A stretch of DNA of 28,681 nucleotides from Actinidia chinensis (Eukaryota; Streptophyta; Magnoliopsida; Ericales; Actinidiaceae): the NCBI GenBank assembly GCA_009663005.1, contig VIGQ01000496.1, positions 1 through 28,681 of the forward strand. The letters are read 5' to 3'. Positions within the stretch are counted from its first letter, which is position 1; each line of letters opens with the position of its first letter. Below the pieces are notes generated by a model. That model saw nothing but the letters and a program-made list of their open reading frames with translations, had not been told where the DNA came from and did no database searches. Made by a program: the position numbers and the translations under genes. Shown here piece by piece: positions 11,268 to 21,931 of the stretch.

Positions 11268-12667
11268 ACTTCGGTGATCGTGATGTGCTAAACCAACGAA
11301 TTAATCCGCAGTGCCATTACATTGCGAGTCCACCGGAATCATGCATAATAGTTTCATCGTTCCGAATTGTACTCTAACCGTGTGAGTATTCATCTGATAT
11401 TCAGTAACCGGGTATAGCTTAGGCATGCGATTCTCATTACTTCAACTTTCCCCTCCATTTTTGAGTTCCTATAACTTTGGCAAACAGAGGAACTTTTTCC
11501 ATGGACGGACGATCCAGGTCCCCAATCTCACAATCCTCGACCATCTCCTCCTTTGCTCTTCCCCACATCACAGTGTAAAAACCCGGATTTGTTGATATGA
11601 TTGTTGCTCCAACAATACTGCAAAATCAGAAGATTAATGATATATAAACAGAAAAACATATAAAACTTTTTACAGAATGACGTAGCAGTAGCAATTTGAA
11701 TTTTAAAGTATTGGACGGTATATCACAATACCTTCCAAGATAGAGAGTGTCACCGAGCAAAATGATGCCCATAGCGACTGCAATAACAATCGACAATGGC
11801 TTGAACATTGCAACGTAAACAGGGCCCACTTATACGCCACGACCCAATGTGCGACGGCCGTGTTCAAAAAAGACCCGAATATACCCTGACCAAACCAAAA
11901 AAAATCCACATTTACACAACATATCACAAGTAGGAACGAGAACGAGAACGATGATCCCTTCATCTACTTACCGAGCATAAGATAGAGGCCAAGGATATGT
12001 CAAATCTGATCCTCCAAGTACTCATATTCGGTTCTGCAATTACACCTACGATCGCAGCAGGACGCTAAGCAACAAGTTGTAGAAAAAAGACCACGGCCAG
12101 TTCTGCGGGGTACTCCTTCATAATTTTCGCCTATTTTTCAATGTCAAGAATTTGAAACTTAGCTTTTCTATGTCTCCAATGATAATGAAAATGGGTGATG
12201 CATGAGAATATAGAGAAGATGTACCTGAACAATGTAACACATTGGAACCAAAATGTTATTCTGTGGTCAGGAAAAAGACCACCAGGACCCATGGGCATGT
12301 GGAATTGTGGTGGCTGATGCTGAAGTGACCCCAAGGAAGGGGAGGAGTCAATACAATAGGGAGGCCCCTTATAAGAGAGTCACTACAAAAATGACCTGAA
12401 AATTGACACTATGGTGCCTAGTATCTTTGCAAGGCTGCTTAGCGCCTCAGCGCTAGCTTTTCCCCTATTTTTTAGGGTCAAAAGTAAAATAAGTGTTGAT
12501 ATTCCTTACAAGAAACGAAAGTGTTGATATTAGTAGGATGATGATGTTCATTGCCTTCTCTTTCTCGATTGCAACTTATTTTTCGTTTTTATTAAATAAA
12601 ATTATCTAAATACCCTTATAAACAAAAAGGAGGGAAATCACTGTCCAGTAGTACAGAAAATGATAAG

Positions 12668-13049
12668 GGTAAATTACACTGACCTCCCATGAGGTTTCAG
12701 GTTAATAAACAAAGTATCCGGAGTTGCGAAATTATAATGACCTCCAGTTTGAAACTGATAATAGATTCTCAATATTTTACACGGACCACCCTAAGGTCCC
12801 CCCTAAGGTTCCAGATTACTACACAAAACACTCCTAACATCAAATCAACGTCTTTTGTCAAAAAAGTCAAAAACGAAAGTAACTTTTGTCAGGTGTTGTG
12901 TATTAACTCATAACTCATCAGTCTGTCGTGTAAAATAAAAAATATTTGTTACAAAGTTTCAAACCTCGGAGGTTATTGTGATTCTCAAACATCATGTATT
13001 TTTTTGTGATTAACTCATAACTCATCAGGGGAAGGGCAGTAATTTACCC
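12668..13049. mobile_element. MITE with TAAATTAC-type TIRs, family copy B, in an intron of the WAT1-related pseudogene
   Basis: The left terminus is GGGTAAATTACACTGACCTC and the reverse complement of the right terminus is GGGTAAATTACTGCCCTTCC. The ends match the copy at 4583-4979. The element is 382 bp. It holds an exact internal 20-bp direct repeat (12902-12921 and 13009-13028). It lies between the exons ending at 13616 and starting near 12470, so it is intronic. No exact target site duplication is seen. Confidence 0.7.
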
Positions 13050-13065
13050 AATTAAATAATACATA

Positions 13066-13283
13066 GGCTCCGTTTGGCACAAATTTTTTTTCAGTTTTTT
13101 TTTCTGACTTTTTGGGCTTAAAAAAGCAAAAAAGCCAATCAGATGGCTTCTTGCTTTTCTGATTTTTGCCTTTTTTGCTTGTAGTTTAGCTAAAGTAAGC
13201 CACAAAACAAAATCACATATTCTTGACTTTTTTTGATAACAAGTTTAAAAAATTTTGACTTTTAAGCATTATCAAACAGAGCC
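13066..13283. mobile_element. 218-bp MITE with GGCTCYGTTTG termini
   Basis: The left end reads GGCTCCGTTTGGCA and the reverse complement of the right end reads GGCTCTGTTTGATA. The interior is T-rich on the left and A-rich on the right, with inverted GCTTAAAAAAGC-like words, so it can fold on itself. It sits 16 bp beyond the previous MITE in the same intron. GGNNCNGTTTGG ends are common to several plant TIR MITE families, so the superfamily is uncertain. Confidence 0.6.
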
Positions 13284-14203
13284 AATTACTACTAAAATGA
13301 TTGCTAAATAAAGTAATGATTTTCCCACTCCTCCCTGTAAATGTACTTTTTTTCATCTTCAGCAAGTGCATGACAAAATACCCTTCAGTGTACTTCGACA
13401 CTGAAAAAAATATTATATAAAAGATGGATTTTTGTGAGTAACAAGACAGAAAACGTGTGTATGGAGCAACAAGAGTGTTGAAATCAGAAGATGTAAAGTG
13501 TGTGGATATCGGTGTAATTATTCCAAGTTGTGGCTACCAATAAATTATTGAAACCCGGGTAGCAATTAATTCAGGCCAGGATTAATGAAAGTGGAAAGAA
13601 GAAAGCGACGGAAACCTGAAAATGAGAGCAGTAATGAACGTGAAAAGCAGGGACAATGTTGCTGATTGCTTAAGCTAGCGTCGGAGAGTGTAATTGATCC
13701 CTAGTGTATCCCATAATCTGAGTACGTACCCTACAAGAAAAATTGAAATCAATTCATTTATCCTCATCCCCTCTCTTATTTTCAGTTACATCAAATCCAG
13801 GTAAATTAAGGATGAACGTTCTTACCAATAACCCCAAGAAGCAAGATTTTGCTTGCAATTGAGAAATTGATACGAGAAGCGCTTTTGATCTCATTCAATT
13901 AGGAACAAGAATAATTGGCATGCCAATTTGATTGGATGAATTGGGTTTGGAAGAAACATAGGAAGAAGAGAGAGAGACCCTGTGGAGCAATGTGTGGGAA
14001 GGGAGGAGGGGATGGCTGCGACTGCGTAATGAGTAAGAACGAACGGAAGACGTGTAGCCTCATGCCGTTTGAGAGTGGGTGGCGGCTTTTTAACAAGGTG
14101 TTGAGGCCGACGTTGGTTGCACTCCATCGTCACCATGGCCGTCAGTGGCACCCCTTCCTGTAACAGTACCTTTCCCTCTTCCATCTCTCTCTCACTCTAC
14201 TCG

Positions 14204-14221
14204 CTCTCTCTCTCTCTCTCT
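14204..14221. repeat. (CT)n microsatellite in the leader of the WAT1-related pseudogene
   Basis: A CT run, read as (AG)n on the gene's minus strand, about 20 bp upstream of the inferred start codon. GA-rich leaders are common in plant genes. Confidence 0.8.
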
Positions 14222-14723
14222 AATTGTGTGATCGCATTGGGTGTTTTCGAGGATTTGAGGGTGCGATTAATTTTTTAAAGTGTTGATTGTTGACTGTAAC
14301 GACAAAAAATATTATTGAATCGGGACGGCACTGGTGGGGGGTGAGTGTGAGTGGTATAAGCAATATGAACTTTCTTAATTATTTTGTCTTTAAACTTGAA
14401 ACTAATAAAAATATATAATTCGGTCATAGCTCGAGTTTCATTTGTTATGACATCTATCATCATCAATGAGGTCCTATTGGTAGGTTTCGCAGCAAAGTTG
14501 TACGACTTTAATTTGGGTAGATTTTTGTGAAAAAATTAAAATTTAAGCTGATTTGGACTTAAATTCTGCGAGTATATAATTGTAGTATATTCACTTGCTC
14601 AAAATGCATAAGAGGTGAAGGAGAAATCATTCACTCATCATGGATTATGAGAACTGTGAGTAAGTTAAAAGTTCCACATTCTTCTGGTTGAAATTTTTTT
14701 AAAATTATTTATGTATACCAAAC

Positions 14724-15160
14724 CAATGTTTTTAAAATCGCATCGGATCGTCCGGTTCAACCGGTCGAACCGGAAACCGGTCGAAAAAATAGTTCGTTAC
14801 CTACTAACTTCCGTTTTGGTCCAAATATGGTCAAACCCTGCAAACCCGCGGTTGAACCGTTAAACCGCTATTGAACTGCGGTCAATTAACCCAAATTGAA
14901 CCATCCGATTGAGGGGTGTTTGACTTTTTTGGGGTTTAATCACACTTTAGCCCTCACAAGTCAATATAACTCACAGTTGACTAACCACAATGTTTAATTA
15001 TTGCAATTAACTCTCATTATTTTTATTTTTATTTTATCTATTATAATAATTTCATGACGTCACGGTTTCCGATAACGGTTCAATAACGGTTAACCCGACG
15101 GTTGACCCGGTAACCCGATACTTTTTCTGTTCAACCCGGATTTCATTTTTTAAAACAGTT
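14724..15160. mobile_element. hAT-like non-autonomous element with 8-bp target duplication
   Basis: TACCAAAC is exactly duplicated at 14716-14723 and 15161-15168. Between the copies the left end reads CAATGTTTTTAAAATCG and the reverse complement of the right end reads AACTGTTTTAAAAAATG, followed on both sides by (T)CCGG(G)TTCAAC/GAAC-like blocks. The subterminal parts are packed with GGTTCAACCGGTCGAACCGG on the left and AACGGTTCAATAACGGTTAACCC on the right. An 8-bp duplication is typical of hAT elements. No transposase is encoded in the 437 bp, so it is non-autonomous. Confidence 0.65.
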
Positions 15161-15168
15161 TACCAAAC

Positions 15169-16600
15169 TAACACTAATAGATGAGTCTTGGGAGTACTAT
15201 GTTGTTTATCAGAGAAAGTTATAGATAAATTGAGTTTCAATAACACTGAAACTAGAGCTTTGTTTGGTGTATTATGCATTTAGAGTCTTCGTGAAATTTT
15301 TGGAGAGTTTATCAATGAAGTAACAGAATTGTTGACATTTTAACATTACAGTCTTAGTGAATTTGAGAGTTCATGAGTAAAAGATAACTTTTAGCATTCT
15401 GATTAAAGTTTTTGTGAAGGAACAAAACTACTAACTGGTTCGCGAGCACACGAAGTCATACTAATTCCCTGGCAGACAGATCCGAATGCTGGCCTCGGGC
15501 CACTATTAATTTTTCATATTTATAGTTTATTGTTTATTTCAATACGCAGTTCTAATTTTTAATCAGAATGATAATTATACACTTTTAATTTATTTATATT
15601 TTATTTTTCACTTTGAAATTCAACAAATTTTCTAAATTTTAAATAGCATTTTTTTTATCTTACCTGTTAAGTCAAAACTTAAATAAATTCAATTTTTTAG
15701 TTTGGCCCAAAACGGGATTTTAATGCTCCCTTGGGTAATACTTAAAAATCAAGTATTTTTTAAATTTGCTACGACAGGCCAAACATATTTTATTTTGTTT
15801 TATTTTTTTGGATTTACCTTATCTAAAACTAACAAAAATAACACCCAAACAGAAAAACAAAAAAAAAAAAATTTCCAATTCTAATTAATTTTTTACTTAT
15901 TTTAAATAAAAATTAAAAAAAAACTGATGTCAACCAAGTTCTAAACGGTCCCAAATGACCAAAATAGACTGAGCAACTTGAAAAAGGTTAGAAAGAGATT
16001 ACGAAAGATGATTAAACTACATGGCTAAGGTCTTTCGGCATGTCAAAACACTTTATTTTGGTATGAGTTCCTCGAATTCATACCATCATTTATTCCTATC
16101 GATGCTCTGGGCCAATCACCTTTCAATCTTGGCTAAAAAAATCATCTATCTATATTATAATTCTAATTAAATTTTAAATTTTAAAATTATATTTGATAAT
16201 TTATGATTGAAATTCATTTGATTAATTTAACGGTTTGAGATTTCACTGAGATTAATTTTTTCTAGAAATATCACTTCCTCCTTCCTCTTCTCAAATGTGT
16301 GAGACCCACATATATCGATTAAATTATTTTTCTAGTGGGACTCACACCTAAAAAATTTAAAACAAACAGAACAGAGCTCTTTCTTTCCTTCTTTAGTTCC
16401 TCCCAAACTAAGCAAAATTTTTTTAAATTATTCATATTTTTTTTTAATAGTTATGGGATTTAGTTATTTTGTAGTAATATAGTCTCTCGTAATATGCAGG
16501 CTAATTATCTTTATGTGATGTTTTATTTTATATCCTGTTTTTTTTTTTAATTGTAAAATTCTATTGAGTTGCCTAAAAAATAATTTTTTTTTATTATGCC
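15169..16600. other. intergenic, no gene
   Basis: AT-rich sequence with no coding signal. The 60-codon ORF at 15702-15884 is driven by A- and T-runs. A segment at 16207-16243 reappears inverted at 25144-25180 (see findings). Confidence 0.4.
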
Positions 16601-16641
16601 GCGTGCGTACGGATAATACTCCTGTAAAATATTTGGACAAT

Positions 16642-16675
16642 TATAACGCAGAAATAAATTACGTTCTGCGTTATA
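16642..16675. repeat. perfect 12-bp hairpin, 10-base loop
   Basis: TATAACGCAGAA at 16642-16653 is exactly reverse-complemented at 16664-16675, with ATAAATTACG between. It lies in AT-rich intergenic sequence. There is no T-tract on either side that would suggest a Pol III product. Confidence 0.75.
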
Positions 16676-17350
16676 GGTGGTGAGAGTAATTCTCTGATTT
16701 GATTAAAATGAAATAAACTAGTTACAGGTGACAAATTAATAACATAATTCGGATTGGACAACGTCTTTCACCTCTACCGAAGCCAATCTTCTTAGACTTT
16801 TATTTCAAAAGTATTGGCTGAATTTCGTAAACACCTTTTAAACTATTATATTTTATTATTTTAATTTTTTTATTAAAAAATATTAATATTAACCTCTTAA
16901 CTATTTTAAATTTCATCAATTACATTCCTTCTGTTACTATTTATTTTAAATAGTGATAAAATTAATCCACATATTATTCAGTGCATAAATTAAATGTCTT
17001 TATGTCTAATAAGGACATTCAATTTTTTAGCAATTTGGCTGAATAACCAATATTGGGACTTATTTTATATAATGGCATTTTAGACATACTAATATTTAAT
17101 TTAAGTATCTGAAGAATACTGATTATTTTTTATCACTATTTTTAATAACTGATAATATAAAATGTGTCAATGAATAATTCATAATTAAGAGTCAATATAA
17201 TTTATTATTTAGATAAAAGAGGATAAAACTGACAAAAAAATAATAAATCCTAAACATTGTGCGTGTGTTGGAACCCGTTGCCTTTCGCTTGTCACGATGC
17301 TCTTTCATTGCGTGTGTGCTGAAAGCATCGTACAACCTAATTACACACTT

Positions 17351-17371
17351 CTCTCTCTCTCTCTCTCTCTC
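17351..17371. repeat. (CT)n microsatellite
   Basis: An uninterrupted CT run of about ten units. Confidence 0.9.
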
Positions 17372-17488
17372 GTGGCCTGACAATATCTTGCACTGGACGC
17401 ACCTTTCTCTTGACAAGGACTAAGAGCAACGTACCAGCGTTGATGATCAACATTATACGGAAAATGTACGGGGTACCTCATGCATAAC

Positions 17489-17830
17489 TTAGGGCCCGTT
17501 TGCGCTTGGATAGTAATCGGAGGATAAATTTGAGGGGATACTTTTAATTTTTTTTTTTTTTGTTGGATGGAGCATTAAATAGGGGGATAACTTTTAACTT
17601 TGTGTTTGGATACTTTTTAGCATAGGTGGATAAGGTGGAGATAAAAGAAGAAAAAATGTATCAAATGACTTTTTGCCCATAGATATTGAAAATCCCTCAC
17701 CATTAGTTGGTGTAACTGTGCTATTGTTTAAACAAAGGACAAAAGTGTCAGATGGCCATCCTTGTTCGTACCGCAATAGCCTCCAATTGGCAATTTCAAT
17801 TATCCATTATTCCGATCCCATCTGAACAAC
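17489..17830 (+). mobile_element. partial PIF/Harbinger-type MITE (one terminus)
   Basis: TTA at 17489-17491 is followed by GGGCCCGTTTGCGCTTGGATA, the classic target-plus-terminus of plant PIF/Harbinger MITEs, and the following GGATAA words fit the subterminal sequence of such elements. A matching CAAACGGGCCC end was not found downstream. The end at about 17830 (ATTATTCCGATCCCAT) is a guess based on its similarity to typical subterminal repeats. Confidence 0.4.
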
Positions 17831-17948
17831 TTATATGACTACTAACCAAGATTCCAAAACGATTTTTTTCATATGATGCAATCTTTGTTATTCTCCTTTT
17901 TATTGGCATATGAGTTAAGACCTACTCGAAATATTTATAAAAAGGATA

Positions 17949-17976
17949 TTAATCAATATGTGTTAATCAATATGTA
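17949..17976 (+). repeat. 14-bp tandem duplication
   Basis: TTAATCAATATGTG is immediately followed by TTAATCAATATGTA, differing only in the last base. Confidence 0.8.
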
Positions 17977-18513
17977 CCCGTACATAAGTAAGAGTTTGGA
18001 TTCTCCTACTTGCAAATAAAAGCTAAATCTACAGAAAATAATTTGATTTAATATTATTCCTCTTACAAACCTGAGTTGGGGTAAGCACTCAATAATGTTC
18101 TCGAGACGCTCGAAATATACTCATTGAAATACATGATTATGCAGTCCATCAAATAATACTGTGTAGTTCATCTTTACGCAATGAACAACCGTGTCCCAAT
18201 TTTGAACACATAAAAATCATATTTAATACTATATGGCTTAAAACATAAGAATAGAGCAACTGTGCTTAACTACATGATTGAACTGCGATAAACGAACTGT
18301 TTTCATGTTTCACACCCAGTGGTTTCCCAACCAACAAATATCAAATGTGTTACCAAATCATACTAGAAATCCTGTTTTGCATTTATGATCCCATCTCCAT
18401 CCAGTGAGAATTAACAATCTTTCAGAATCACAAGGGTCCAGCGATCTCTTTTGAGCTACTGATGGCAATATGACACTTTGATCTAGAATTCTGTCGTCCC
18501 ACATAATTCCTAT

Positions 18514-18726
18514 TCATCGTAGTTCTTCCCAGCTCCTATTTTTTTGGTTGGCGTCTGGCGCATCATTGTTCATCAATCCGCGTGGCAGAATAACTTGAAA
18601 AACCAGCTTGAATGTCAAAACCATTACGTTGGCTGTGACATTGTCTCTGTGATGCCATTTTTCGACCGCTCTATTCCAAGGCTTGGTCGAATCCTCGATC
18701 CGCGCCTCTAGCGTCTCCATTCCCAA
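18514..18726 (-). CDS. unidentified 70-codon ORF, possible terminal exon or small protein
   Basis: I do not recognise this protein. It runs from ATG at 18726 to a stop at 18514. It starts acidic and amphipathic (METLEARIEDSTKPWNRA), has a hydrophobic stretch at about residues 34-49 (VMVLTFKLVFQVIL) and ends polar (NQKNRSWEELR). Composition is balanced and free of homopolymers, unlike the random ORFs around it. The sequence downstream on the minus strand (about 18500-18200) looks like an ordinary 3' UTR. It could be the last exon of a gene whose other exons lie to the right. There is no strong acceptor consensus at the start, so a chance ORF remains possible. Confidence 0.3.
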   Translation of the reverse strand: MGMETLEARIEDSTKPWNRAVEKWHHRDNVTANVMVLTFKLVFQVILPRGLMNNDAPDANQKNRSWEELR

Positions 18727-18826
18727 GCCATTATGCCTTGATTAGAATCATTATTCATATCTCTATATGAAAAACCTATGTTTTTCTCGCGAGTTGGACT
18801 CATTCGTGCATCTCTATGAGAACACT

Positions 18827-18845
18827 GGGGGGGGGGGGGGGGGGG
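18827..18845 (+). repeat. poly-G run of 19
   Basis: Nineteen consecutive G bases on the plus strand, about 100 bp upstream of the unidentified minus-strand ORF. Such a run can form a G-quadruplex. Its exact length is unreliable in most sequencing data. Confidence 0.85.
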
Positions 18846-18849
18846 AAAA

Positions 18850-20200
18850 GAAATTCTGCAAAATTCGGATACATGAAACCTCAAAGGGAATAATTAACGC
18901 ACACAGAATTAAGCAATCAATTTGAATACATCATTTTAGGAAGAGGATCTGCCCGTGGCCTCCAGAATCACACAAATTCCATATTTTCATTTGCTACCTC
19001 TTTTGCCTTCAAAAAATAAAAGCCATTCACTGCACAGAGTAAATCCAGGATTACTTAACCTACCATTTTTCATAGTCAACACAGGATCATGAAGAACTTA
19101 CTCCTTGCCACTACAAAGAGATGGACAGACCTGTCACATGAATGCAGTTCTATTTACTAGTAGGCATGAGATTACTTTTTTTCGTTTTTTTTCATGAAAT
19201 CATTCGTCAAGATTTCTTCATAATTCGCACCATATAGTTACCCATAACTACTCCACATTTCGGAATACTATACAGGCTTACTATTTTAACCAAATTAAAT
19301 GAAAGTGGGCATTTGAATTTAAAACTTTAATGACTTTTGAAAGTTCCCCTTTTTTCTTAAAAGCTTGACCAAAGATCTTCTCCACATTCAAATATTATAC
19401 AATTTGTTTTTCTAATTTTATTGTACGACTCTTCATTTTTCAGTAAAATATGCGCCAAGTGCATGATAATTATAAGAAGTGCTAAAGATGATGAACAAGA
19501 AAATTACATCTCCAACCATAAAAAAGACAGGGAAGGCAGAACGAATAATTTAAATCCACTCATCTCAAAATGGATTACAGTATTGCCCACAAAAGACTGA
19601 AATTAGGATGTTTAAAGCATAACAACCATACGAGCATCTCAAATTCCATCAAAGAATGGCCAAACAATATGCCCTCCCCTTCCTCCACCCTTTGTACTGA
19701 TGTCATGTTTTAGTCATTAAAAAGCTCATCAAATCAGAGCACAATCACCATTAGAGAATGAACCTTGTGATGTGATCCTAATTTTTCTAATAAGAAAAAT
19801 AATAACTAACACATGGATGCCATTAATATGACATCAAGAGTTGTCACAATAGTATCTGAAATAATTCAAATCTACTAAAACATATGGATTCCAGTGGCAA
19901 GATAGAATTTTCATCCAGAGTGCACTAGAGTGCATCGAGCTTCATATCCTATAAACGTCGTTGTTACATTACATTCCATCTAGAGAAAAGGAATCAGGGG
20001 CTTCCACATTACATACATATACATAAAAGAAGCAAGATTGTTCCAACATGAACATTATATCCATACCAAAAAGCAGGTTTCTTTTTCACATTACAAAGGG
20101 AGCAAGTTTTGTTTTCAAAATAACTATTACAACTAATGGCCAATTAAATATGAAAATATCTTCGCCAAGTCAAAAGTAATTCAGCACACATTCTCCTTCT
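18850..20200. other. intergenic, no gene
   Basis: I see no coding region, RNA gene or clear repeat. The sequence is less AT-biased than elsewhere and could be intronic. The left terminal inverted repeat of the adjacent Harbinger element should lie near the right end of this stretch but could not be located. Confidence 0.35.
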
Positions 20201-20684
20201 TCAAGGAATTGGACCATAGACGTACGCGTTGAGGACGGCCTCGGCCCAAGCTTGTTTTCTCCATCTCGGATTTTGATGAATTGGTCTACCCTTTCTTCCT
20301 TGTCACAATTATGGCGGCCAACTTAATTGTTGTATCAAGGTAAGATCTCCTTTTTCTAGCTCTCCCGAAATTGTTGCATCGACGACAGATAACTCCTTCT
20401 CATAGCCAGTGAATTGGCCAATTTCTCCATATAGCCCAAGCTCCCTTGCACCAATGCCCTAGGCTTTCTCGCACACTCCCTCCTCCCCCATTCTTGTCCT
20501 TTTTCTCCCCTTTTAGTCTCTGGCATTGGCCGAAGAGTGCTAGTCATTGGAATTGCATACGACGTGGGGGGGTTGTATGTTTGAAGGAAGAAGGTGTTGC
20601 GCGTGGCGGGGGAGGAACGCTAGGTGTAGGCTAGAAGGTGCGGCCGTGTCGGGGTGAACTTGTAGGTGTGGAGGATACACTTAC

Positions 20685-20722
<38 letters not shown>

Positions 20723-21012
20723 ACCATAGAAATCCTCCCCATCATCAACAACAACCGAATCTTTGCAGTGGATTCGGGTATACACTCGCTCCATTTTTGT
20801 TGGATCCTCCCCTGGCCCCCGTTGCCCTATCCTTTTCCAAAGAGTAATGGCCCATTGTCCCATAGTAAGGGAAAGTCTTCCCGTAAACCCTCTTTTCGCC
20901 TCTTCGGGTGGGCCTACAACAAAACTTAAAGTTTAGAAAGATGTGACATGCCTTATAATTGGAATAAAGAGTAACGAGTTACCTTTTCATACTCATCCCA
21001 TACCTTTACCAT

Positions 21013-21062
<50 letters not shown>

Positions 21063-21340
21063 CTGTCGAATAACTTGTTGTATGTTTGTCTCCAATACTT
21101 TACTTTTGACTCAATTTGAGTTCGACCTTAAGGTGTGGCTTTCCGGCAACACTTTTTCCAACTGTTTCTCCAACAAGTGAAGAAACCAGGTATTGAAGCC
21201 ATTATCATCCCTCCACTGTCTGGAATTCAGCCTCATCACTTGATAATAGCATCGTCCTCACTTTCCTCCAATTCCTACGTCTCCTTGGTGTCTTTTTAGT
21301 CTACACATTGGCTTCTTCCAAAGCCTGGTTGGGTATCCAT
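20201..21340 (-). pseudogene. PIF/Harbinger ORF1, Myb/SANT-like DNA-binding protein, frameshifted
   Basis: The reading starts at ATG 21338-21340 (MDTQPG). It passes a RRNWRKVEDDA-like stretch at the start of the trihelix/Myb-like domain, then SKVKYWRQTYNKLFDSLQ and LSGFGWDHTNKKVEDG, a family signature. After an intron-like gap it resumes with KTFPYYG, LEKDRATGARG and a DPTKME-like block (about 20900-20800). The C-terminal part reads VDQFIKIRDGE and EKQAWAEAVLNAYVYGPIP and ends with TGA at 20201-20203. The pieces lie in different frames and stops interrupt them. A chance run of short ORFs would not keep this order. The role is inferred from the family: a DNA-binding partner of the adjacent transposase. 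Confidence 0.72.
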
Positions 21341-21539
21341 AACTGAAAATGAAAACTATTTGGCCCACGACATTGACAGTAAAATATCAATCCGAAGTCC
21401 AAGGCAATAATAGTTTTTGAATTACATTTGTTTACATAAAAACAAAGTAGTTCAAATAAAAGTCAACATCTACTTAGATGAAACATTACAAGTTTTCAAA
21501 CAAAATTAATACATACAAATTTTCTCAATCATGTTGGAA

Positions 21540-21611
21540 TAAACCTCTTGTCCCCCCACATTTGTTAGCCAATGAGTATACATAGTAAGTGGCCAAAGCA
21601 CCCTCTCTCCA

Positions 21612-21646
<35 letters not shown>

Positions 21647-21839
21647 TTCATCACACCTCGATGTTTTGTGGAGATTTTCTTGGTCCCATCGCGTTACTCA
21701 AACTCAAGCGGGATCGTTAGGCATCTCTCTCTTGATGAGGTTCTGGGAGAAGGCAACATGCTTTCACAATACGACTTGAGTCTGGAGGGGTAGTAAATAG
21801 GGAGACCTCAATATTGCAAAGCGACATTTTCAAGACACA

Positions 21840-21879
<40 letters not shown>

Positions 21880-21898
21880 TGTTGAGTACTCCTCTTTA

Positions 21899-21931
<33 letters not shown>

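Larger units (their letters stand above)
11437..14184 (-). pseudogene. WAT1-related protein (EamA/MtN21-type, UMAMIT transporter), frameshifted
   Basis: This is a relic of a plant WAT1-related multi-spanning transporter of the drug/metabolite (EamA) superfamily; relatives export auxin or amino acids. It begins at ATG 14184 (VPLTAMVTMEC, then VGLNTLLK in another frame) and SIASKILLLGVIG ends an exon at 13826. Exon 13730-13616 carries YTGINY-like and FTFITALIF motifs. Exon ~12470-12225 carries AKILGTIVSI and SYKGPP and ends with a FLTTE/YIVQ block. Exon 12130-11972 carries AKIMKEYPAEL and ends ASILCS. Exon 11885-11732 runs from GIFGSFLNTAV through [13 protein letters not shown] to LGDTLYLG. Exon 11617-11437 runs GATIIS to FYTVMWGRAKEEM and ends at TAA. 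Splice sites are GT-AG and phases agree at 11732/11617 and 11972/11885. Frameshifts occur in almost every exon and in-frame stops follow. Exon 1 probably hides a further intron around 14010-13890. Confidence 0.88.

Noticed and set aside
13891..14163. 97-, 65- and 82-codon ORFs on both strands
   Set aside because: The minus-strand ones are frame fragments of the WAT1-related first exon, and the plus-strand one is its shadow.
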